In this document: positions 35,250-43,616 of the stretch, in pieces
Layout: each line of letters opens with the position of its first letter
How positions within the stretch are numbered: the stretch's first letter is position 1
Program-made: the position numbers and the translations under genes
From: DATESN01 sp035270785
Lineage (GTDB): Bacteria; Bacillota; Clostridia; Lachnospirales; Lachnospiraceae
NCBI GenBank assembly: GCA_035270785.1
Contig: DATESN010000025.1
Span: 1-64,000, forward strand
Direction of reading: 5' to 3'
DNA length: 64,000 nucleotides
The notes under the pieces: generated by a model
What the model was told of the DNA's origin: nothing
Database searches by the model: none
The model's input: only the letters and a program-made list of their open reading frames with translations

Positions 35250-36344
35250 TTAACAAACCACTTGATCGCGTCCATTTTCCTTACCAATATACAATTTGTT
35301 ATCTGCATAAGAAATGACAGCTTCGATGCCTAAATGTTCATCGAATTCCACTAACCCAAAGGTCATTGTAATATGAAAGCTATGTTCTTTAAAATGAAAT
35401 TCATATAGTGCAATTTCACCTCGGAGTTGCTCTAATTGCGAACAAGAAATATCAATATTATCAGTTTCAAAAACAAATAAAAATTCTTCTCCGCCCCATC
35501 TAGCAATGCTTCCTTTTCCATCCATATATTCAGAAAACATAGTTGCTAATGTAACCAATACATAATCACCTGTATCATGACCATAGGTATCATTTACACT
35601 TTTAAATAGATCCACATCACCAATGGCCAAACAAAATCTTTTTCCTGTTCTATTATAGTTGTATACTAAATCTTTTAACTGATCATTCATACATCGACGA
35701 TTTGAAAGATTGGTTAATGCGTCAACCGAAGCCATACGTATTAATTTTTTATTATATTGCATAATTTTTTCTTCCGATTTCATAAATGTTGCACAGAAGA
35801 AATAAACAGAAACCGTAAGACTTAATGCAAATACTGAAATATTCATTATTTCAATAGTATGATTGAAATAAATAGAAGTAGTTCTTAAAACCGGATATTC
35901 TTCAGCAAAAAAAGAAACTATAATAATAAAAGTTGTGATTATGCTTGAGTATAGTAATTTATAACGTAGTGATTTTTGTAAATCAAAAAATACAACAAGT
36001 ATAGTTACATAAATAAGCCAATGGTAATTTTTGCTCCAACCAACCTTCAAGGTAAGAATTGTAGTTGAAAAAATAATAACTAGATTAAATATTTGTAAAC
36101 CAAGTTGGGTTTTATTCTCGTAAGTGCAAATAAAAGAACCAGCTAAGAGCCCAATAACAAAAACTAGTAATAAGCTTAGAATATAGTGTTCTAAAAAAAC
36201 AACTAAAAAAGAAATAATAATAAAATACAAACAAAAGATAATATTTAAAGAGCGTAATAGAATAGCTAGCTCTTTTGTTTCAGATTCGCTCCTTACATCT
36301 TGTGTTAAAAATTTTATAAAGCTTCTTTTAAAGTTTGAAAACAT
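35250..36344 (-). CDS. Membrane diguanylate cyclase (GGDEF domain)
   Basis: 364 residues. About six membrane segments fill the first 185 residues (ILRSLNIIFCLYFIIISFLV onwards). The GGDEF domain follows: DALTNLSNRRCMNDQL, DVDLFKSVNDTYGHDTGDYV and the active site RWGGEEF. It should make cyclic di-GMP. The RxxD inhibitory site normally found a few residues before GGEEF is absent, so product inhibition is unlikely. No other signalling gene is adjacent. It is divergent from ilvE. Confidence 0.92.
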   Translation of the reverse strand: MFSNFKRSFIKFLTQDVRSESETKELAILLRSLNIIFCLYFIIISFLVVFLEHYILSLLLVFVIGLLAGSFICTYENKTQLGLQIFNLVIIFSTTILTLKVGWSKNYHWLIYVTILVVFFDLQKSLRYKLLYSSIITTFIIIVSFFAEEYPVLRTTSIYFNHTIEIMNISVFALSLTVSVYFFCATFMKSEEKIMQYNKKLIRMASVDALTNLSNRRCMNDQLKDLVYNYNRTGKRFCLAIGDVDLFKSVNDTYGHDTGDYVLVTLATMFSEYMDGKGSIARWGGEEFLFVFETDNIDISCSQLEQLRGEIALYEFHFKEHSFHITMTFGLVEFDEHLGIEAVISYADNKLYIGKENGRDQVVC

Positions 36345-36377
36345 AATAAAAAGGTCCCTTCTAGTGCTTTTTATTTC

Positions 36378-36392
36378 AGCAATTAAATTGCT
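36378..36392. promoter_or_regulatory. 15-base palindrome upstream of the diguanylate cyclase gene
   Basis: AGCAATT-A-AATTGCT is a perfect palindrome 34 bases before the cyclase start codon. It has operator-like form; the binding protein is unknown. Confidence 0.35.
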
Positions 36393-36464
36393 TTACACTT
36401 ACATTATTAACAATGAGTATATCATTTTAATACAAAAAATGCTAGTAAATTAGAAACCTATTAC

Positions 36465-36493
36465 TTGACTTTTATTTATAAAAGGATAATAAT
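36465..36493 (+). promoter_or_regulatory. Likely ilvE promoter
   Basis: TTGACT (36465-36470), a 17-base spacer and AATAAT (36488-36493) lie about 60 bases before the start. The -10 is imperfect. No leucine, isoleucine or valine T-box is present. Confidence 0.4.
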
Positions 36494-36554
36494 TAAAAGA
36501 AAATTTGATGGTAAAAAACAATAATAATGCTTAGATGATAAGGAGTGCTTTGTG

Positions 36555-37625
36555 ATGATAAATATCAGATATGAGAAAACAACAAATCCCAAATTAATAC
36601 CAGGTCCTGAGACGCAATTAAATTTTGGTAATATATTTACGGATCATATGTTTATTATGGATTATGTGGAAGGATTGGGGTGGATTGATCCTCGAATTAT
36701 TCCCTATGGACCACTTTCTATGGATCCATCATCTATGGTTTTTCACTATGGACAAGAAATGTTTGAAGGATTAAAAGCATATAAAACAGATGAGGGTAAC
36801 ATACTTTTATTTCGCCCTGATAAAAACATAGAAAGAGCTAATAATACCAACGATAGAATCTGTATTCCACGGATTCCGGAGGAGGATTTTATGCTTGCAT
36901 TAAATGAGATTGTTAAAATGGATCAAGATTGGATTCCGACACAACCGGGTACTTCCCTATATATTAGGCCCTTTATTATTGCTACAGATCCTTTTTTGGG
37001 AGTTAGACCATCTAGCACCTATAAATTTATGATTATACTATCTCCTGTTGGGGCATATTATCCAGAAGGTCTAAATCCGGTAAAGATTTGGATTGAAGAC
37101 GAATTTGTTCGAGCAGTTCGTGGTGGGCTGGGAGAGGCAAAGACGGGTGCTAACTATGTAGCTAGCCTTAAGGCTCAGGTGAAAGCACATGAGGCAGGTT
37201 ATTCCCAAGTATTGTGGCTTGATGGCGTAGAAAGAAAGTACATAGAAGAAGTTGGAGCAATGAATATTTTCTTTAAAATAAATGGGAAGATTATTACACC
37301 TATGCTAAACGGAAGTATTTTGCCAGGAGTAACTAGAAGCAGTTGTATTGAGCTTTGTAAGCTATGGGGATATGACGTTGAAGAACGAAAGATTTCGTCC
37401 GCCGAGTTGTTTTTGGCAGCAATGGATGGAACGTTAGAAGAGGTCTGGGGGACTGGAACAGCAGCAGTTATTAGCCCTGTTGGACATTTAAGAGAGGGTG
37501 AAACGGACATAAAAATTAAAGATGGTGGAATCGGAGAATTAAGTCAAAAATTATATGATACAATTACTGGAATTCAGTTGGGTAAAATAAAAGCACCTGA
37601 AGGATGGATTGTAGAAGTGAAATAG
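36555..37625 (+). CDS. ilvE: Branched-chain amino acid aminotransferase
   Basis: 356 residues from ATG 36555, which has AAGGAG nine bases upstream; the GTG just before it is less likely. Fold-type IV PLP enzyme: VFHYGQEMFEGLKAYKT, the PLP-lysine region GEAKTGANYVASLKAQ and the phosphate-cup TRSSCIELCKLWG and GTGTAAVISPVG. It interconverts branched-chain amino acids and their 2-oxo acids. It is monocistronic, followed by a strong terminator. Confidence 0.95.
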   Translation: MINIRYEKTTNPKLIPGPETQLNFGNIFTDHMFIMDYVEGLGWIDPRIIPYGPLSMDPSSMVFHYGQEMFEGLKAYKTDEGNILLFRPDKNIERANNTNDRICIPRIPEEDFMLALNEIVKMDQDWIPTQPGTSLYIRPFIIATDPFLGVRPSSTYKFMIILSPVGAYYPEGLNPVKIWIEDEFVRAVRGGLGEAKTGANYVASLKAQVKAHEAGYSQVLWLDGVERKYIEEVGAMNIFFKINGKIITPMLNGSILPGVTRSSCIELCKLWGYDVEERKISSAELFLAAMDGTLEEVWGTGTAAVISPVGHLREGETDIKIKDGGIGELSQKLYDTITGIQLGKIKAPEGWIVEVK

Positions 37626-37651
37626 ATAGGTAATTATGAATCAAGAAGTTT

Positions 37652-37686
37652 AGAGATGGATAGTTCAATATCCATCTCTTTTTTAA
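37652..37686 (+). terminator. Rho-independent terminator
   Basis: A perfect 11-bp stem (37652-37662 with 37669-37679, AGAGATGGATA/TATCCATCTCT) with a 6-base loop and a T run. Confidence 0.9.
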
Positions 37687-37706
37687 AAGAGAAAAGGTAA
37701 AGTAAA

Positions 37707-38444
37707 ATGAAAAAATTAAGGAAAGATAAAACACACCCTTATGTTTATGAAACGCATCTTCATACAAGCCAGGGGAGTGCATGTGCCTATAGCGATGGAA
37801 AAGAAATGGCAAACGCTTGTAAAAAGGCGGGATATACTGGAATAATTGTGACGGATCACTTTTTTTATGGAAATTGTAACATAAATAGAAAATTGCCATG
37901 GAAGATTTGGGTTGAAGAATTTTGTAAAGGATATGAGGATGCTAAAAAACAAGGGGATAAAATTGGATTGCAAGTTTTTTTCGGATGGGAAGCAGGCTAT
38001 AATGGAACGGAATTCCTCATTTATGGATTAAACAAAGAGTGGTTAATCAATCACCCAGAAATAAAAGATGCCTCTGTAGAGGAGCAATTTTCATTAGTTC
38101 ATGAAGGTGGTGGAATTGTTATTCATGCTCATCCATTCAGGGAAGAATCATATATTCCAGAGATAAGGCTTTTTCCAAAATATGTTGATGGAGTTGAGGG
38201 CGTGAATTCAAAACACTCCTGTATCACGAGCCTGAGTCATAACAATCCCCTTTTTGATGAGCTGGCGAAAGAATATGCTAAAAAATATCACTTACCTATG
38301 ACGGCTGGGTCAGATATACATGATACAGATTTATTATGTGGTGGAATGGCGTTTTCAAGAAAATTAGTTGATAGTAATGACTTTATAAAGGCCATTTTAG
38401 ATAGAGAAAATTACATCTTGCTTGATGGAAATGAATCTTTATAA
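37707..38444 (+). CDS. PHP domain phosphoesterase
   Basis: 245 residues. The PHP metal-binding motifs are in order: HLHTSQGSACAYSDG near the N terminus, GIIVTDHFFYG, the Glu of FFGWEAGYNG, IHAHPFREE, and SDIHDTD near the end. These enzymes hydrolyse phosphoesters using two or three metal ions; the substrate is unknown. Upstream of sbcD by 35 bases and possibly in its operon. The ribosome binding site is GAAAAGGTAAAG, modest. Confidence 0.85.
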   Translation: MKKLRKDKTHPYVYETHLHTSQGSACAYSDGKEMANACKKAGYTGIIVTDHFFYGNCNINRKLPWKIWVEEFCKGYEDAKKQGDKIGLQVFFGWEAGYNGTEFLIYGLNKEWLINHPEIKDASVEEQFSLVHEGGGIVIHAHPFREESYIPEIRLFPKYVDGVEGVNSKHSCITSLSHNNPLFDELAKEYAKKYHLPMTAGSDIHDTDLLCGGMAFSRKLVDSNDFIKAILDRENYILLDGNESL

Positions 38445-38479
38445 GAGTTGTGTTGCTAAAGCAACGAATGGGAGCAAAT

Positions 38480-39616
38480 ATGAAATTTATTCATACAGGA
38501 GACTTACATATCGGAAAAACAATTAATGATTTTAATTTGTTGAAGGATCAAAAGTTTATCTTGGATCAGATGATAAAAATAGCCAAAGAAGAAAAAGTAG
38601 ATGCCTTTGTAATAGCGGGAGATATCTATGATCGATCCATTCCAAGTGCGGAAGCGGTTGTTTTGCTAGACGAGTTTTTGTCTACCTTGCAAAAAGAAGA
38701 TATAAAAGTATTTATGATAAGCGGTAATCATGATTCCCCAGAAAGAATATCCTTTGGAAAGAAGATTTTAGAAAAACAAGGATTATTTATTCAAGGGATT
38801 TATGAAGAACCCGCAATTATGAATGAGGTTATTTGTAAAGATGAATTTGGACAAGTTTCTTTTTTCTTTATGCCTTTTGTTAAACCAGCAGTTTTAAATT
38901 GTAAGACTAGCGATGAAATGATTAAGTTTATTTTAGAACATAATTGTACGACTAGGGAAACGGATATTAGAAAAGTTCTGATCTCTCATTTTTTTGTTAC
39001 AAATAATGGGAAAGAACCGGAATTATCTGATTCAGAAACTACTATTCATGTAGGCGGTTTAGATAATGTAGAAGCAAGTAATTTTAAAGATTTTGATTAT
39101 GTTGCCTTAGGACATATACATAAGCCACAGCAGATAGGGGAAGGACCTATTTATTATGCCGGATCCCCTTTGAAATTTTCGTTTTCGGAAGTGAATCAAT
39201 GTAAATCAGTTAATATAGTAGAATTAAGAAAGAAAGGGGAAGTAATAGTTAAAAAGAGGGAGTTAATCCCCCTTCATGAGATGAGAAAAATAAAAGGTTT
39301 ATTAGATGATTTAATAAAACCAGAAATAACACTTTCTCAGAACTGTAATGATTATTTACAAATTACACTGATCAATGAGGAAGAATTACTTGATCCAATC
39401 GGGGTTTTAAGGAATGAATATCCTAATGTGATGCAGCTTTTATTGGCGAAAAATGAAAGTGTATTAGAGGGTGATTACCAGAACAAGATTTTAAAAAGGA
39501 GTAAATCACCTTACGAGTTATTTGAAGATTTTTATGAGATTGTGAGAGACAAGCCAATGGATGATAAAAGAAGAAGTCAGGTAATGGAAGCTATGAAAGA
39601 AGCAGAGGAGAGGTAG
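38480..39616 (+). CDS. sbcD: Exonuclease subunit SbcD
   Basis: 378 residues from ATG 38480, which follows GGGAG at the right distance; the frame extends ten codons further up without support. Mre11-type phosphodiesterase motifs: MKFIHTGDLHIGK, FVIAGDIYDRSIPS, MISGNHDSPERI and ALGHIHKPQQ. With SbcC it forms the nuclease that cuts hairpins and protein-blocked DNA ends. sbcC starts four bases downstream. Confidence 0.96.
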   Translation: MKFIHTGDLHIGKTINDFNLLKDQKFILDQMIKIAKEEKVDAFVIAGDIYDRSIPSAEAVVLLDEFLSTLQKEDIKVFMISGNHDSPERISFGKKILEKQGLFIQGIYEEPAIMNEVICKDEFGQVSFFFMPFVKPAVLNCKTSDEMIKFILEHNCTTRETDIRKVLISHFFVTNNGKEPELSDSETTIHVGGLDNVEASNFKDFDYVALGHIHKPQQIGEGPIYYAGSPLKFSFSEVNQCKSVNIVELRKKGEVIVKKRELIPLHEMRKIKGLLDDLIKPEITLSQNCNDYLQITLINEEELLDPIGVLRNEYPNVMQLLLAKNESVLEGDYQNKILKRSKSPYELFEDFYEIVRDKPMDDKRRSQVMEAMKEAEER

Positions 39617-39620
39617 AAGA

Positions 39621-42308
39621 ATGAAGCCAATTCTATTAACATTATGTGGTTGGGGTCCTTATCGGGAAAAGGAAACAGTGGATTTTCGTTTGTTTGAGGG
39701 ACGAGGTCTTTTTCTAGTGACAGGAGCAACAGGAGCAGGAAAAACCACTATTTTCGATGCTATTGCCTATGCATTATATGGAAATGTAAGTGGTAATATG
39801 AGAGAAAAGGACAGTGTAAGAAGTGATTTTGCATCACCAGAGACGGCAACCTATGTTCATCTAATTATGACTCATAAGGGAGAAGAATACTCCATTTTAA
39901 GAAACCCTAAATATTTAAGACCAAAAAAAAGAAAATCGGGAAATGCAGGATATACGGAAGAAAAAGAAGATGCAAAATTAATTCTTCCAGATGGAAAAAT
40001 AATTCAGGGAAGTAATGATGTTACTAAAAAGATACAAGAGATATTAGTACTAGATTTCGCACAATTTAAACAAATTTCTATGATAGCACAGGGGGAGTTT
40101 GTAAAACTATTAACAGCATCTCCAAAAGAGAAAATCCAAATATTTAGAGATATTTTTGGTACGGGTATTTATGATAGATTTGCAAATATCTTACGTAAAA
40201 AATCATCCGCACTTTATAATGAAATTATGGAGTTTAAGCATAAGATGGAAGAAAGTATTTCTAATCTTTCCATAGAGGAAGAGGAATGGGAAATTCTTAC
40301 TTGTACGGAATCTCATGATTATGCAAAAATAGTTTCATATCTTAATATATTGGAACAAACGATGATTAGTCAGGAAGAGTTCGTGAACAATAACATCATA
40401 AAAACGGAACATTCCATATCTACAATTACGAAAACGATTGCCAATAGAAAAAGAGATCGTGAAGTGCTAGAACAATTAAAATCATCAAAAGAAAAGCTTG
40501 CTTCCTTAGAGTTACAAGGGGAAAGTTATGAAAAAAAGAAGGGGGAATTAAGTGCATCTAAACGTGCGCAAGCAGTTGAAGTTGCCGAATTAAACTATAA
40601 GAATCTGAAGAATGACATTATAAAAAGTCAAACGAAAATGGAAGAACTAAAAGTCGAATTTAAAGATCTGAAAATAGAATTGACACAGTTAAGACCTTTC
40701 TTTTTAGGCAAGGAAACGGTGGAACGATATGTGACGCAGATCAATGATTATATAAAAAGCATGGATCAACTGGAATTATCCAAACAGTTATTAACAGTTA
40801 AACAAAGAGAACTTCATAAACTGCAAGAACAATATTTAGTAGTTGAAGAAGAATCAAAAGAAAAAAAACAGGAATATGAGATGGCTGACCGTTTATATAA
40901 AAGGGCAACCGTTGGAATTGTTATTCAAATGCTTCGAGATGGGGAGCCTTGTCCGGTATGTGGCTCTGTTGAACATCCACATGTAAAAAAGGTGTTAGAA
41001 GAAATACCAAATGAAGAACAATTACAAAAATTAAAAGGTAGATATGAAGAGGCAGAAAAAAGACGTCTTGATCTGTTTGGAAAAACTTCCATATGGAAAG
41101 GGGATACGGACAGAGAAAAGGAAATGAATAGTTTGGCAAAAAAAGTCGTTGTGGATAATAAAGATCTATTGCTACAGGCAGTTAGCCAAACAACGAATGA
41201 AGAAATGGATTTATTTTATTTATTAATAGAACGTAAACTTGAAGAGTGCATCTTCCTAGAAAAAGAAAACCTACAAACAATTGTTAAAAAGGTTTCATTA
41301 GAATTGCAAAAAAAGATAGAACGTTACTTAAATATAAATGGATTAATTGTTGAAAAAGAGGATGCAATACGGAAGCTTGATATAGATATCGTCCAAGGAA
41401 AAAAGAAAGAAAAAGAAAAACAAAGTGAGTTTATAGAACTTTTAATAAAATATGAATTTTCCAATGAAGAAGACTATCAAGCAAGCAAGAGAAGATTTGA
41501 AGTCATTATTAATTTAGAAAAAGATGTTCAAAATTATAACCAGGCTGTCTGTTCATTGAAAGATTTAATTGCTAAAAATCAGGAAAATGTAAAGAATATA
41601 GTAGAAGTTGATTTTGAACCGTTACAATTAGAGATGGATGGTTTTTTGCATCAAAAAAAAGTATTGCAAGAGCAGCAAAAACAATTTCATGTTCATATTT
41701 CTCAAATTAAGATTGCAAGAGACTCCATAATAAGCAAGCTTGGTAAAATGAATGATAGGTTGGATGAATACGGAATTGTTAAAGATTTGGATCATTTAAC
41801 AAGTGGAAATAATACAAAAAGACTTGTCTTTGAACAATATGTTCTTGCAAGTTATTTTGAAGATATTTTGTTGGCAGCAAATTTACGATTTACAAAAATG
41901 ACAGCAATGAGGTATGAATTATCTAGGGTAGAAGGGGTTATTGATGGACGAAGCAAAGACAACCTGGAAATTCAAGTACTAGATAACTATACAGGCAAAT
42001 ATCGCTTGGTAAAGACGCTATCAGGTGGTGAGTTATTTAAAGCTAGTTTAGCATTAGCGCTAGGGCTAAGCGATGTGATTCAATCAAGTAGTGGTGGGAT
42101 ACGTGTAGAGGCACTTTTTATTGACGAAGGATTTGGATCTTTAGATGCAGAATCTCTTGATCAAGCATGTGAAACACTCAATTCATTAGTAGATAAAGAA
42201 CGCATGATAGGAATTATTTCTCATGTTGGAGAGTTAAGAGAACGAATCGATAATAAAATTGTTGTAAATAAGACAAGTATAGGAAGTTTTATTCAGGTAA
42301 ATGGGTAA
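39621..42308 (+). CDS. sbcC: Exonuclease subunit SbcC
   Basis: 895 residues, somewhat shorter than the 1000 or more usual for the family. Walker A is GATGAGKTTIFDA. Long coiled coils flank a zinc hook CPVCGSVEHP at about 443. The C-terminal signature is LSGGELFKASLALALGLS, with Walker B LFIDEGFGSLDAES. It is the Rad50-like ATPase of the SbcCD nuclease and bridges DNA ends through the hook. The shorter length reflects shorter coiled coils; both ends are complete. Confidence 0.96.
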   Translation: MKPILLTLCGWGPYREKETVDFRLFEGRGLFLVTGATGAGKTTIFDAIAYALYGNVSGNMREKDSVRSDFASPETATYVHLIMTHKGEEYSILRNPKYLRPKKRKSGNAGYTEEKEDAKLILPDGKIIQGSNDVTKKIQEILVLDFAQFKQISMIAQGEFVKLLTASPKEKIQIFRDIFGTGIYDRFANILRKKSSALYNEIMEFKHKMEESISNLSIEEEEWEILTCTESHDYAKIVSYLNILEQTMISQEEFVNNNIIKTEHSISTITKTIANRKRDREVLEQLKSSKEKLASLELQGESYEKKKGELSASKRAQAVEVAELNYKNLKNDIIKSQTKMEELKVEFKDLKIELTQLRPFFLGKETVERYVTQINDYIKSMDQLELSKQLLTVKQRELHKLQEQYLVVEEESKEKKQEYEMADRLYKRATVGIVIQMLRDGEPCPVCGSVEHPHVKKVLEEIPNEEQLQKLKGRYEEAEKRRLDLFGKTSIWKGDTDREKEMNSLAKKVVVDNKDLLLQAVSQTTNEEMDLFYLLIERKLEECIFLEKENLQTIVKKVSLELQKKIERYLNINGLIVEKEDAIRKLDIDIVQGKKKEKEKQSEFIELLIKYEFSNEEDYQASKRRFEVIINLEKDVQNYNQAVCSLKDLIAKNQENVKNIVEVDFEPLQLEMDGFLHQKKVLQEQQKQFHVHISQIKIARDSIISKLGKMNDRLDEYGIVKDLDHLTSGNNTKRLVFEQYVLASYFEDILLAANLRFTKMTAMRYELSRVEGVIDGRSKDNLEIQVLDNYTGKYRLVKTLSGGELFKASLALALGLSDVIQSSSGGIRVEALFIDEGFGSLDAESLDQACETLNSLVDKERMIGIISHVGELRERIDNKIVVNKTSIGSFIQVNG

Positions 42309-42358
42309 TGTAGATGGATATATTAACAGAAAAATAGGTGACGAAAGGATTGAATCGC

Positions 42359-43426
42359 ATGAAAAGCACTATGAAAAACAGAAAGAGAATAGTAGCATTG
42401 TTTATTACTATTTTAGTTTTTGTTTCTTTGTTACAGGGTTGTGGAAAAAAAGGAAATGAAACGAAAGTAATATTAACAACAGGTTTTTCGAAAAATGAAA
42501 TTTTTCGTATTGAAACAATATCATGTTCGTTACCAGAAATGATGGTTTACTTAACAAATACACAAAATCAATATGAAAGAGTGTATGGAGATGAAATATG
42601 GAAAACAAATCTGGATGGCATTACCCTAGAAGAAAATGTGAAAGAAACAGTACTTGCTAGAATCGCTCGAATTAAGACAATGAATCTTTTAGCAAAGCAG
42701 AAAGATATTACATTATCAAAAAACGAAACAGATCGTGTTTTGATAGCAGCACAAGAATATTACGACTCCTTAAATAAGACAGAAGTTAATACCATGAATT
42801 TAAATGTAAATATTATTATTGAAATGTATTCTGAGTATGCACTAGCAAATAAAGTATATAATTATATTATTAAAGATATTAATCCAGAGATTAGTGATGA
42901 CGAAGCAAGAACGATTACTATTCAACATATTTTAGTTAAAACATATACGATAGATGCAAATGGAGAGATGATTCCATATTCCAAAAAAGGGAAGTCAGAT
43001 GCTCTTTTAAAAATCAATAGCGCTTTAAACAGGGCAAAAAATGGTGAGAACTTTGAAAACCTAATGAATGAATTTAACGAGGATAAAAAAAGTACGTATT
43101 CATTTGGAATAGGAGAAGTAGAAGTAGATATTGAAAAAGTTTCATTTAATCTTGGAACAGATGAAATAAGCGATATTATTGAAACAGCATATGGCTATGA
43201 AATTATCAAATGTATTAATACTTTTAACCGAGAAGAGACGGATGCAAATAAAGTTAAAATAGTTGAAAAAAAAAGAAAAGAAGTATTTAATGAAGAATAT
43301 GAACAATTTGTTGCAAAGCTAACAAAAAAGTTGAATGAAAATTTGTGGAGTGATGTAACACTGATACATAACCCGGAAGTTATTACAAACAGTTTTTTTG
43401 AAGTTTATGAAGAGTATTTTGAATAG
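42359..43426 (+). CDS. PrsA-like lipoprotein with PpiC peptidyl-prolyl isomerase domain
   Basis: 355 residues from ATG 42359 (AAAGGA nine bases upstream; the GTG at 42338 is less likely). The signal peptide ends in a lipobox-like LLQGC. A SurA/PrsA-type helical N domain is followed by a parvulin domain (about 175-290: TIQHILVKTYTIDANG, AKNGENFENLMNEFNED, FNLGTDEISDIIETAYGYEI). It should help exported proteins fold outside the membrane. The next gene is CIRCE-controlled htpG, another folding factor, in a separate unit. Confidence 0.85.
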   Translation: MKSTMKNRKRIVALFITILVFVSLLQGCGKKGNETKVILTTGFSKNEIFRIETISCSLPEMMVYLTNTQNQYERVYGDEIWKTNLDGITLEENVKETVLARIARIKTMNLLAKQKDITLSKNETDRVLIAAQEYYDSLNKTEVNTMNLNVNIIIEMYSEYALANKVYNYIIKDINPEISDDEARTITIQHILVKTYTIDANGEMIPYSKKGKSDALLKINSALNRAKNGENFENLMNEFNEDKKSTYSFGIGEVEVDIEKVSFNLGTDEISDIIETAYGYEIIKCINTFNREETDANKVKIVEKKRKEVFNEEYEQFVAKLTKKLNENLWSDVTLIHNPEVITNSFFEVYEEYFE

Positions 43427-43483
43427 TTTAGGAAAATTTTATAATTGGCAGAATGGCTTAAAGTCGAGCTTTTCAAAGGATAA

Positions 43484-43510
43484 TTAGCACTCTTAATAAA
43501 AGAGTGCTAA
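43484..43510 (+). promoter_or_regulatory. CIRCE operator (HrcA site)
   Basis: TTAGCACTC-N9-GAGTGCTAA matches the CIRCE consensus exactly (43484-43492 and 43502-43510). It adjoins the htpG promoter, so htpG is predicted to be repressed by HrcA and released on heat or protein-folding stress. Confidence 0.95.
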
Positions 43511-43517
43511 TTTTGAC

Positions 43518-43546
43518 TTGACTTTTTTTTGTGGGCGAATTAAACT
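43518..43546 (+). promoter_or_regulatory. htpG promoter
   Basis: TTGACT (43518-43523), a 17-base spacer and TAAACT (43541-43546) lie directly downstream of the CIRCE element. A second overlapping TTGACT begins at 43513. Confidence 0.5.
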
Positions 43547-43616
43547 TGGTCTGACAAGTGAAACTTACTTTTGCCTTGAAAAAAAGTAAAGTTAATAGGA
43601 AAGGAAAGTGAATTTT

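Noticed and set aside
36345..36554. T-box or leucine leader expected before ilvE
   Set aside because: No AGGGTGG motif or terminator is present; only a palindrome and a plausible promoter.
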